Below, one piece after another: positions 17,911 through 25,366 of a DNA stretch of 64,000 nucleotides (positions are counted from its first letter, which is position 1; each line of letters begins with the position of its first letter). Location: NCBI GenBank assembly GCA_905221455.1, contig CAJNDF010000003.1, positions 154,480 through 218,479 of the forward strand, read 5' to 3'. Below the pieces are notes generated by a model, which was not told where the DNA came from, searched no databases, and saw only the letters and a list, made by a program, of their open reading frames with translations. The translations under genes were made by a program, and so were the position numbers. This stretch comes from a bacterium (GTDB taxonomy: Bacteria > Bacillota > Bacilli > Lactobacillales > Streptococcaceae).

Positions 17911-19458
17911 GTGAAATTTAATGAATTAAACTTGTCTGCTGATTTACTAGCAGAGATTGAAAAAGCTGGTTTTGTAGAAGCTAGTCCGATCCAAGAACAA
18001 ACCATTCCTTTGGCTTTAGAAGGTAAGGATGTTATCGGTCAAGCTCAGACTGGTACAGGAAAAACTGCAGCCTTTGGCTTGCCTACCCTTGAGAAAATCC
18101 GTACAGAAGAAGGGACCATCCAAGCCTTGGTTATCGCTCCAACTCGTGAACTAGCTGTCCAAAGTCAAGAAGAACTCTTCCGCTTTGGTCGTAGCAAGGG
18201 AGTCAAAGTCCGCTCAGTATATGGTGGATCAAGCATTGAAAAACAAATTAAGGCTCTTAAATCTGGTGCCCATATCGTGGTGGGAACTCCAGGTCGCCTT
18301 TTGGACTTGATTAAACGAAAGGCCTTGAAATTACAAGACATTGAAACGCTTATCCTTGATGAAGCGGATGAAATGCTCAACATGGGCTTTCTTGAAGACA
18401 TTGAAGCTATCATCTCACGTGTCCCTGAAAACCGTCAAACCTTACTTTTCTCAGCAACTATGCCAGATGCTATCAAACGTATCGGTGTTCAGTTTATGAA
18501 AGAACCTGAGCATGTAAAGATTGCTGCCAAGGAATTGACAACAGAATTGGTTGACCAATACTATATCCGAGTTAAAGAACAAGAAAAGTTTGATACCATG
18601 ACTCGTCTTATGGATGTGGAACAGCCAGAACTTGCTATCGTATTTGGTCGTACAAAACGTCGTGTGGATGAATTGACTCGTGGTCTTAAAATCCGTGGTT
18701 TCCGTGCAGAAGGAATTCATGGCGATCTAGACCAAAACAAACGTCTTCGTGTCCTTCGTGACTTTAAAAATGGCAATCTTGATGTTTTGGTTGCGACAGA
18801 CGTGGCAGCGCGTGGTTTGGATATTTCAGGTGTGACCCATGTCTATAACTACGATATTCCACAAGATCCTGAAAGTTATGTTCACCGTATCGGTCGTACA
18901 GGTCGTGCTGGCAAGTCAGGTCAATCGATTACCTTTGTTGCTCCAAACGAAATGGGCTACCTTCAAATCATCGAAAACTTGACTAAGAAACGCATGAAAG
19001 GCTTGAAACCAGCGACAGCTGAAGAAGCCTTCCAAGCTAAGAAACAAGTAGCGCTCAAGAAAATCGAACGTGATTTTGCAGATGAGACAATCCGTGGCAA
19101 CTTTGAGAAATTTGGTAAGGATGCTCGCAAGTTGGCTGCTGAATTTACTCCAGAAGAATTGGCCATGTATATCTTGAGTCTGACTGTCCAAGATCCAGAT
19201 AGCCTTCCTGAAGTGGAGATTGCGCGTGAAAAACCACTGCCATTTAAACCATCAGGTAATGGCTTCGGTGGTAAAGGTAAGGGAGGTCGTCGTGGAGATG
19301 ACCGTCGTGGTGGTCGCCGTGATGATTTCAAAAAAGGCAGTCGTGGAAATGATCGTTATGATAAGGAAAAACGTTACCGTAAGGATAATAAAAAACCACG
19401 TAATACTTCAAGTGAAAAGAAAACAGGCTTTGTTATTCGTAACAAGGGCGATAAATAA
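17911..19458 (+). CDS. cshA: DEAD-box RNA helicase CshA
   Basis: The 515-aa protein has all helicase motifs in order: Q motif (EASPIQEQTIPLAL), Walker A AQTGTGKT, PTREL, TPGRL, DEAD (LILDEADEML), SAT, and the C-lobe ARGLDISG and HRIGRTGRAG. The tail is rich in Gly, Arg and Lys (GGKGKGGRRGDDRRGGRR), typical of CshA. It unwinds RNA in ribosome assembly and with the RNA degradosome. The start codon is GTG at 17911, conserved as MKFNELNLSADLL. A strong terminator follows the gene. It is monocistronic. Confidence 0.93.
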   Translation: MKFNELNLSADLLAEIEKAGFVEASPIQEQTIPLALEGKDVIGQAQTGTGKTAAFGLPTLEKIRTEEGTIQALVIAPTRELAVQSQEELFRFGRSKGVKVRSVYGGSSIEKQIKALKSGAHIVVGTPGRLLDLIKRKALKLQDIETLILDEADEMLNMGFLEDIEAIISRVPENRQTLLFSATMPDAIKRIGVQFMKEPEHVKIAAKELTTELVDQYYIRVKEQEKFDTMTRLMDVEQPELAIVFGRTKRRVDELTRGLKIRGFRAEGIHGDLDQNKRLRVLRDFKNGNLDVLVATDVAARGLDISGVTHVYNYDIPQDPESYVHRIGRTGRAGKSGQSITFVAPNEMGYLQIIENLTKKRMKGLKPATAEEAFQAKKQVALKKIERDFADETIRGNFEKFGKDARKLAAEFTPEELAMYILSLTVQDPDSLPEVEIAREKPLPFKPSGNGFGGKGKGGRRGDDRRGGRRDDFKKGSRGNDRYDKEKRYRKDNKKPRNTSSEKKTGFVIRNKGDK

Positions 19459-19460
19459 GA

Positions 19461-19489
19461 AAAAGCGGTTCAAAATGAATCGCTTTTTT
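19461..19489 (+). terminator. Intrinsic terminator after cshA
   Basis: AGCGGTTC pairs with GAATCGCT (one G-T pair) over an AAAAT loop, followed by TTTTTT. Confidence 0.85.
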
Positions 19490-19640
19490 ATATAAGGAGA
19501 CCGGATGGAAAAAGAAAGATAAATATAGTTATATTATATTATTATAATGTTATAATACGCAAAAACAGAGAGCTTGTCAATAGAAAAGAAGCAATTTAAT
19601 TAAAAATATTCTTGTTTTTTCAAATTGCAATTAAATAAGC

Positions 19641-19685
19641 AATTTTCAGATAATAATTGAAAATTCAACCTGTTTATGTTATAAT
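19641..19685 (+). promoter_or_regulatory. codY promoter with adjacent CodY box
   Basis: TTGAAA (19657-19662) and TATAAT (19680-19685) are 17 bp apart. Directly upstream, AATTTTCAGATAATA (19641-19655) matches the CodY box AATTTTCWGAAAATT at 13 of 15 positions, so codY is probably autoregulated. Confidence 0.78.
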
Positions 19686-19711
19686 GATAGCGATTAAATT
19701 CGAGGTGAAAA

Positions 19712-20500
19712 ATGGCACATTTATTAGAAAAAACTAGAAAAATTACTTCTATCCTGAAGCGCTCAGACGAGCAGTTGCAGGAAGAACTCCCCTACAATGC
19801 GATTACCCGTCAATTGGCGGATATTATTGACTGTAATGCTTGTATTGTTAACAGCAAGGGTCGTCTTCTTGGCTATTTTATGCGTTATAAAACCAATACA
19901 GATCGCGTGGAGCAATTCTTCCAAACGAAGATTTTCCCGGATGACTATGTACAGGGCGCGAACATGATTTACGATACAGAAGCCAATCTGACAGTGGATC
20001 ATGATTTGAGTATTTTCCCTGTGGAAAGTCGTGCCGATTTTCCAGATGGCTTGACGACTATTGCACCGATTCATGTGTCAGGGATTCGCTTAGGGTCTTT
20101 GATTATTTGGCGTAATGATAAGAAATTTGAAGATGAGGACTTGATCCTTGTTGAGATTGCCAGTACCGTTGTTGGGATTCAGCTCCTCAACTTCCAACGT
20201 GAAGAAGATGAGAAAAATATCCGCCGTCGTACTGCTGTTACCATGGCGGTCAATACCCTTTCTTATTCAGAACTCCGTGCTGTTTCAGCAATTTTAGGGG
20301 AATTAAACGGAAACGAAGGACAGTTGACTGCGTCAGTGATTGCAGATCGTATTGGAATTACTCGTTCTGTGATTGTCAATGCCCTTCGTAAACTTGAATC
20401 TGCGGGAATTATTGAAAGTCGCTCACTTGGAATGAAGGGAACCTACCTTAAGGTTTTGATTTCAGATATTTTTGAAGAAGTGAAGAAAAGAGATTACTAA
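19712..20500 (+). CDS. codY: GTP-sensing transcriptional repressor CodY
   Basis: The 262-aa protein has an N-terminal GAF domain that binds branched-chain amino acids (residues 1-155). A linker helix leads to a C-terminal winged helix-turn-helix, where [23 protein letters not shown] is the recognition region. CodY represses amino-acid uptake and synthesis genes and controls early competence and colonisation genes in pneumococcus. It is essential in some pneumococcal strains. Its stop overlaps the ATG of pncA (TAATG), so the two are coupled. The upstream box suggests negative autoregulation. Confidence 0.95.
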   Translation: MAHLLEKTRKITSILKRSDEQLQEELPYNAITRQLADIIDCNACIVNSKGRLLGYFMRYKTNTDRVEQFFQTKIFPDDYVQGANMIYDTEANLTVDHDLSIFPVESRADFPDGLTTIAPIHVSGIRLGSLIIWRNDKKFEDEDLILVEIASTVVGIQLLNFQREEDEKNIRRRTAVTMAVNTLSYSELRAVSAILGELNGNEGQLTASVIADRIGITRSVIVNALRKLESAGIIESRSLGMKGTYLKVLISDIFEEVKKRDY

Positions 20501-21075
20501 TGGCTAAGGCTTTAATTTCGATTGATTATACAGAAGATTTTGTGGCTGATAGTGGAAAATTGACAGCAGGTGCTCCAGCCCAGGCGATTTCAGATGCCAT
20601 CAGCAAGGTGACTCGATTAGCTTTTGAACGCGGAGACTATATCTTCTTTACCATTGATGCTCACGAGGAAAATGATTGTTTCCATCCAGAAAGCAAGCTA
20701 TTTCCTCCTCATAATTTGATTGGGACTAGTGGGCGTAATTTATACGGAGATTTGGGAACCTTTTATCAAGAGCATGGTTCAGACAGTCGTGTCTTTTGGA
20801 TGGATAAACGCCATTACTCAGCTTTTTCAGGGACTGACCTGGATATTCGTTTGAGAGAGCGTCGCGTGTCTACAGTTATTTTAACAGGTGTCTTGACGGA
20901 CATCTGTGTCCTACATACAGCTATAGATGCCTATAATCTAGGATATGATATCGAGATTGTAAAACCAGCTGTTGCATCTATCTGGCCTGAAAATCATCAA
21001 TTTGCCCTAGGTCATTTCAAAAATACACTTGGAGCTAAGTTAGTAGATGAAAATCTAAATGAACTTTCAGACTAA
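20500..21075 (+). CDS. pncA: Nicotinamidase (isochorismatase-family cysteine hydrolase) PncA
   Basis: The 191-aa protein is an isochorismatase-fold hydrolase with the catalytic triad Asp9 (ISIDYTEDFV), Lys (near residue 103 in MDKRHYSAFSGTDL) and Cys (near 136 in TGVLTDICVLHTA). HEENDCFHPESKLFPPH provides the metal-binding Asp/His set seen in nicotinamidases. It converts nicotinamide to nicotinic acid for NAD salvage. It is translated with codY through a one-base overlap, a conserved neighbour pair in streptococci. Confidence 0.88.
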   Translation: MAKALISIDYTEDFVADSGKLTAGAPAQAISDAISKVTRLAFERGDYIFFTIDAHEENDCFHPESKLFPPHNLIGTSGRNLYGDLGTFYQEHGSDSRVFWMDKRHYSAFSGTDLDIRLRERRVSTVILTGVLTDICVLHTAIDAYNLGYDIEIVKPAVASIWPENHQFALGHFKNTLGAKLVDENLNELSD

Positions 21076-21111
21076 CTTGCTTAGTAAAAATGAAAAAATC
21101 TGAAAAAAGTG

Positions 21112-21140
21112 TTGACAAGCATCCCAAAAGTTGATATACT
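21112..21140 (+). promoter_or_regulatory. tRNA-Leu promoter
   Basis: Consensus TTGACA (21112-21117) and TATACT (21135-21140) with a 17-bp spacer. The mature tRNA begins 16 bases downstream. Confidence 0.85.
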
Positions 21141-21155
21141 AGTAAAGTAATCGAC

Positions 21156-21241
21156 GCGGGGATGGCGGAATTGGCAGACGCGCAGGACTAAGGATCCTGT
21201 GACCGCTTTAGGTCGTGAGGGTTCAAGTCCCTCTCTCCGCA
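21156..21241 (+). tRNA. tRNA-Leu(AAG)
   Basis: An 86-nt class II tRNA. The acceptor GCGGGGA pairs with TCTCCGC. The anticodon stem CAGGA/TCCTG encloses loop CTAAGGA with anticodon AAG. A long variable arm and a GGTTCAAGTCC T-arm are present. CCA is not encoded. Confidence 0.95.
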
Positions 21242-21246
21242 TAGGA

Positions 21247-21280
21247 TAAGAGTTAGCTGAGGCTAGCTCTTTTGTTTTTT
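21247..21280 (+). terminator. Intrinsic terminator after tRNA-Leu
   Basis: AGAGTTAGC pairs with GCTAGCTCT (one G-T pair) over TGAG, followed by TTTTGTTTTTT. Confidence 0.85.
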
Positions 21281-21323
21281 ATCTAATTCAAGTAGAGCGA
21301 AAAATTTTTGCTCTTTTTTTCGT

Positions 21324-21357
21324 ATTTCATAAACATTTCATATTTGGGTTTTATAAT
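21324..21357 (+). promoter_or_regulatory. vex1 promoter with 11-bp-spaced direct repeat
   Basis: TATAAT at 21352-21357 lacks a good -35. Instead ATTTCATA occurs twice with an 11-bp period (21324-21331 and 21335-21342), the arrangement bound by OmpR-family regulators. VncR is the obvious candidate, by inference. Confidence 0.5.
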
Positions 21358-21382
21358 AGTCTTACAAATATGGAGGTGACAA

Positions 21383-22660
21383 ATGAATCCAATCCAAAGA
21401 GCTTGGGCTTATGTCAGCAGAAAACGACTGAGAAGTTTTATTTTATTTCTGATTTTATTTGTCCTATTAGGCGGAATTTCAGCCTGTTTGACTCTGATGA
21501 AGTCCAATAAAACAGTGGAAACCAATCTTTACAAATCACTCAACACATCTTTTTCTATTAAAAAGATAGAAAACGGACAGACTTTTAAGTTGTCGGACTT
21601 ATCATCCGTGAGCCAGATTAAGGGGCTGGAAAATGTCTCTCCCGAACTCGAAATGGTCGCAAAACTGAAAGACAAGGAAGTAGTGAGTGGTGAGCAGAGC
21701 GTAAAACGTGATGATTTGTCAGCTGCGGATAAGAACTTGGTTAGCTTAACGGCTCTTGAGGATTCATCCAGGGATGTCACCTTTACCAGCTCGGCTTTCA
21801 ATCTAAAAGAAGGGCGACACCTTGAAAAAGGGGATTCAAAGAAAATCCTAATCCACGAAGAGTTGGCTAAGAAAAACGGTCTTTCGCTTCATGACAAGAT
21901 TGGCTTGGATACTGGACAGTCCGAATCTGGAAAAGGGCAAACAGTAGAATTTGAGATTATCGGCATCTTTTCTGGTAAAAAACAAGAGAAATTCACGGGC
22001 TTGTCTTCTGACTTCAGTGAAAACCAAGTCTTTACAGACTATGAAAGTAGCCAAAGTCTTTTGGGTAATGGTGAAGCTCAAGTCAGTGCAGCTCGCTTTT
22101 ATGTAGAAAATCCTAAGGAAATGGATGGACTCATGGAGCAGGTGGAAAACTTGTCCTTGGATAGTCAAGGTTACCAAGTCGAGAAGGAAAACAAGGCCTT
22201 TGAACAAATCAAAGACTCAGTAGCAACCTTCCAAACCTTCCTCACCATCTTCCTTTATGGGATGTTGATAGCAGGAGCAGGCGCCTTGATTTTAGTCTTG
22301 TCTCTCTGGTTGAGAGAACGAGTCTACGAAGTGGGGATTTTACTTGCACTTGGAAAAGGCAAAAGTTCCATCTTCCTCCAGTTCTGTTTAGAGGTAGTTT
22401 TGGTATCGCTTGGAGCTTTGCTTCCAGCATTTGTTGCAGGAAACGCCATCACATCTTACCTACTCCAAACTCTACTAGCAAGTGGAGATCAGGCAGCCCT
22501 ACAAGACACGCTAGCAAAAGCAAGCAGTTTATCAACCAGCACCCTATCTTTTGCAGAATCCTATGTTTTTCTAGTTCTGCTTAGTTGCTTGTCTGTAGCC
22601 CTTTGTTTCCTATTCTTATTTAGAAAATCGCCTAAGGAAATTTTATCATCTATTAGTTAA
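21383..22660 (+). CDS. vex1: ABC transporter permease Vex1
   Basis: This 425-aa FtsX/MacB-type permease has an N-terminal membrane helix (SFILFLILFVLLGGISACL) and a large extracytoplasmic domain (about residues 45-285). Three C-terminal helices follow, the first containing LIAGAGALILVLSLWLRERVYEVGILLALGKGK. It works with Vex2 (ATPase) and Vex3 (second permease), a mechanotransmission-type exporter. Position after tRNA-Leu and before vncRS-fba matches the pneumococcal vex locus. The exported substrate in pneumococcus was proposed to be the Pep27 peptide. Confidence 0.9.
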   Translation: MNPIQRAWAYVSRKRLRSFILFLILFVLLGGISACLTLMKSNKTVETNLYKSLNTSFSIKKIENGQTFKLSDLSSVSQIKGLENVSPELEMVAKLKDKEVVSGEQSVKRDDLSAADKNLVSLTALEDSSRDVTFTSSAFNLKEGRHLEKGDSKKILIHEELAKKNGLSLHDKIGLDTGQSESGKGQTVEFEIIGIFSGKKQEKFTGLSSDFSENQVFTDYESSQSLLGNGEAQVSAARFYVENPKEMDGLMEQVENLSLDSQGYQVEKENKAFEQIKDSVATFQTFLTIFLYGMLIAGAGALILVLSLWLRERVYEVGILLALGKGKSSIFLQFCLEVVLVSLGALLPAFVAGNAITSYLLQTLLASGDQAALQDTLAKASSLSTSTLSFAESYVFLVLLSCLSVALCFLFLFRKSPKEILSSIS

Positions 22661-22672
22661 GAAGGAGAAATC

Positions 22673-23305
22673 ATGACTTTATTACAATTGCACGACCTTA
22701 CCTACCGTTATAAGAACACTGCTGAGGCAGTTTTATATCAGATCAATTATAATTTTGAACCCGGGAAATTTTACAGTATCATTGGTGAGTCAGGAGCAGG
22801 AAAATCCACTCTCTTGTCCCTCCTTGCTGGTCTAGATAGTCCTGTTGAAGGTTCGATTCTTTTTCAAGGAGAGGATATTCGTAAGAAGGGCTATTCTTAC
22901 CATCGCATGCACCATATTTCCCTGGTCTTTCAAAATTATAACTTGATAGATTATCTTTCTCCACTGGAAAATATCCGCTTGGTCAACAAAAAGGCAAGCA
23001 AGGATACACTTCTTGAACTTGGTTTGGATGAAAGTCAGATCAAGCGGAATGTTCTCCAGTTATCAGGTGGTCAACAGCAACGTGTTGCCATCGCTCGTAG
23101 TCTGGTATCAGAAGCACCAGTGATTCTAGCAGATGAGCCAACAGGAAATCTGGATCCTAAAACTGCTGGAGATATTGTCGAACTGCTCAAATCACTTGCC
23201 CAGAAAACAGGTAAATGTGTGATCGTCGTTACCCACAGTAAAGAAGTGGCACAAGCGTCAGATATTACACTTGAATTGAAGGATAAGAAATTGACTGAAA
23301 TATAG
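22673..23305 (+). CDS. vex2: ABC transporter ATP-binding protein Vex2
   Basis: The 210-aa ATPase has Walker [10 protein letters not shown], the Q-loop [17 protein letters not shown], the signature [15 protein letters not shown], Walker [13 protein letters not shown], and the H-loop VTHSKE. It belongs to the LolD/MacB class that pairs with FtsX-like permeases. AGAAGGAG precedes the ATG 12 bases after vex1. Downstream, an unusual 334-bp gap with a strongly structured element separates it from vex3, with no intrinsic terminator immediately after the stop. Confidence 0.92.
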   Translation: MTLLQLHDLTYRYKNTAEAVLYQINYNFEPGKFYSIIGESGAGKSTLLSLLAGLDSPVEGSILFQGEDIRKKGYSYHRMHHISLVFQNYNLIDYLSPLENIRLVNKKASKDTLLELGLDESQIKRNVLQLSGGQQQRVAIARSLVSEAPVILADEPTGNLDPKTAGDIVELLKSLAQKTGKCVIVVTHSKEVAQASDITLELKDKKLTEI

Positions 23306-23388
23306 AATCTAGTTATTAAACTTTAAAATAGTATTAGTTGGTAACCAGATACGTGTAAAGTAATAATAAACGAAGTGAGTCTTTAACA

Positions 23389-23577
23389 ACTATTTCCCGC
23401 AGTAGTGATAGCCTAGATAATAACAAAGTTATTATCTAGGCCGGAATTTTTGAGAGTAAAATAGTTTGGGGAACTATTTTAGCCTGAGCATAGAAATTAA
23501 AGGGCGAAGGGCTCAAAAATTAGGGATGAAATTCCTACAGGAAGTTGCTCCCGTCCGCACAATCTAAGGGAAATAGT
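23389..23577. repeat. Palindrome-rich ~190-bp element between vex2 and vex3 (candidate structured RNA or MITE)
   Basis: The ends ACTATTTCCC (23389-23398) and GGGAAATAGT (23568-23577) are a perfect 10-bp inverted repeat. Inside lie a perfect 14-bp hairpin with AAA loop (23411-23424 with 23428-23441), a 10-bp helix (23445-23454 with 23512-23521), a 10-bp hairpin with TGGGG loop (23457-23466 with 23472-23481), and an interrupted hairpin (23523-23552, GGGA...TCCC). No ORF is present. I do not recognise the family. It could be a structured RNA or a transposon-derived miniature element. Confidence 0.6.
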
Positions 23578-23639
23578 AAAAAAATAATTTATATAAGTTA
23601 TAAGACATAGAAATAAAACAAAATCTAGAAAGGGAACCT

Positions 23640-25019
23640 ATGTTACACAACGCATTTGCCTATGTTACAAGGAAGTTTTTCAAATCGATTGTCATCTTCC
23701 TGATTATTCTCCTCATGGCGAGCTTGAGTTTGGTTGGCTTGTCAATCAAGGGAGCTACTGCCAAGGCTTCTCAGGAGACCTTTAAAAATATCACCAACAG
23801 CTTCTCCATGCAAATCAATCGTCGCGTCAATCAAGGAACGCCACGTGGTGCTGGGAATATTAAAGGTGAAGATATCAAAAAAATCACCGAAAACAAGGCC
23901 ATCGAGTCTTATGTGAAACGCATCAACGCTATCGGAGATTTGACTGGATATGAACTCATCGAAACGCCAGAAACCAAGAAAAATCTAACACCTGACCGTG
24001 CCAAACATTTTGGAAGTAGCTTGATGATTACAGGTGTTAATGATTCCTCTAAAGAAGACAAGTTTGTCTCTGGCTCTTATAAACTAGTCGAAGGTGAGCA
24101 CCTAACCAACGACGACAAAGATAAGATTCTCATGCACAAGGACTTGGCAGCAAAGCACGGCTGGAAAGTAGGGGATAAGGTCAAGTTGGACTCCAATATC
24201 TATGATGCGGACAATGAAAAAGGTGCCAAGGAAACAGTCGAAGTGACAATCAAGGGACTCTTTGATGGTCACAATAAGTCAGCAGTAACCTACTCACAAG
24301 AACTCTATGAAAATACAGCTATCACAGACATTCACACTGCTGCGAAACTTTATGGATACACAGAAGACACAGCTATTTATGGGGACGCAACCTTCTTTGT
24401 AACAGCGGACAAGAACTTGGATGATGTCATGAAAGAGTTGAATGGTATCAGTGGTATCAACTGGAAGAGCTACATACTCGTTAAGAGCTCCTCTAACTAC
24501 CCAGCTCTAGAGCAATCCATCTCTGGCATGTACAAGATGGCCAACCTCCTCTTCTGGGGTAGCTTGAGCTTCTCAGTTCTTCTCCTTGCACTCTTGCTTA
24601 GTCTTTGGATCAATGCCCGTCGCAAGGAAGTGGGAATCCTCCTCTCTATCGGTCTCAAGCAGGCAAGTATCTTGGGGCAATTCATTACCGAATCTATCTT
24701 GATTGCCATTCCTGCTCTCGTTTCTGCGTACTTCCTAGCCAGCTACACAGCCCGTGCAATCGGAAACACTGTTCTTGCCAATGTGACTTCAGGTGTTGCC
24801 AAGCAAGCCAGCAAGGCTGCTCAAGCCTCTAACCTTGGTGGTGGTGCGGAAGTAGATGGCTTTAGTAAGACCTTGTCGAGCCTAGACATTTCCATTCAGA
24901 CATCAGACTTTATCATCGTCTTTGTCTTAGCCTTGGTTCTAGTGGTTCTCGTTATGGCGCTTGCCTCAAGCAATCTCCTCAGAAAACAACCAAAAGAGCT
25001 CTTGCTGGATGGTGAATAA
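23640..25019 (+). CDS. vex3: ABC transporter permease Vex3
   Basis: The 459-aa protein has the same plan as Vex1: an N-terminal helix (SIVIFLIILLMASLSLVGLS), an extracytoplasmic domain to about residue 290, and three C-terminal helices, with ARRKEVGILLSIGLKQASILGQF between the first two. It ends in LRKQPKELLLDGE, like Vex1's RKSPKEILSSIS. A small insertion near residues 385-415 is Ala/Gly rich. The two permeases probably form the heterodimeric channel driven by Vex2. AGAAAGGGAACCT precedes the ATG. A strong terminator-like hairpin lies at 25114. Confidence 0.9.
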   Translation: MLHNAFAYVTRKFFKSIVIFLIILLMASLSLVGLSIKGATAKASQETFKNITNSFSMQINRRVNQGTPRGAGNIKGEDIKKITENKAIESYVKRINAIGDLTGYELIETPETKKNLTPDRAKHFGSSLMITGVNDSSKEDKFVSGSYKLVEGEHLTNDDKDKILMHKDLAAKHGWKVGDKVKLDSNIYDADNEKGAKETVEVTIKGLFDGHNKSAVTYSQELYENTAITDIHTAAKLYGYTEDTAIYGDATFFVTADKNLDDVMKELNGISGINWKSYILVKSSSNYPALEQSISGMYKMANLLFWGSLSFSVLLLALLLSLWINARRKEVGILLSIGLKQASILGQFITESILIAIPALVSAYFLASYTARAIGNTVLANVTSGVAKQASKAAQASNLGGGAEVDGFSKTLSSLDISIQTSDFIIVFVLALVLVVLVMALASSNLLRKQPKELLLDGE

Positions 25020-25113
25020 GTTTGAAAAAATTAGTCTAAAATAGAGACTACATTTTGTTTTTCTATTCAAGAATGGTGGATAGAGAATGATTATTTAACA
25101 ATTCAAAATAGTG

Positions 25114-25158
25114 CTGAAAGCAGTGGTGAAAATCATTGCTTTCAGTTGCTTTCTTTGT
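25114..25158 (+). terminator. Terminator-like hairpin after vex3
   Basis: A 14-bp stem with G-T pairs (25114-25127 with 25132-25145) around GAAA is followed by a T-rich tract. Confidence 0.65.
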
Positions 25159-25184
25159 ACTTTTGATGGTGGATGTGATATACT
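25155..25184 (+). promoter_or_regulatory. Predicted promoter of the LysM repeat protein
   Basis: TTGTAC (25155-25160), an 18-bp spacer, and an extended -10 TGATATACT ending at 25184. The leader to the ATG is about 175 nt. It contains a possible hairpin between 25307 and 25345 ending in TTTTT close to the ribosome-binding site; no other gene is seen here. Confidence 0.5.
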
Positions 25185-25366
25185 AAATCGTGGAGTTCAG
25201 TGGAAGGATAAATTACAATTTCTATATTCAAATATGCATAAAAATTTATTCATAATTTGCTTTTAAATAAAATAAATAGAAAACCTGTAGATATCTATCC
25301 AGACTGCAAAGGTAGACGGGCCTGCTGTGGCTGAATTTGCCTTTTTAAAAAATAGTGAGGAAAACA

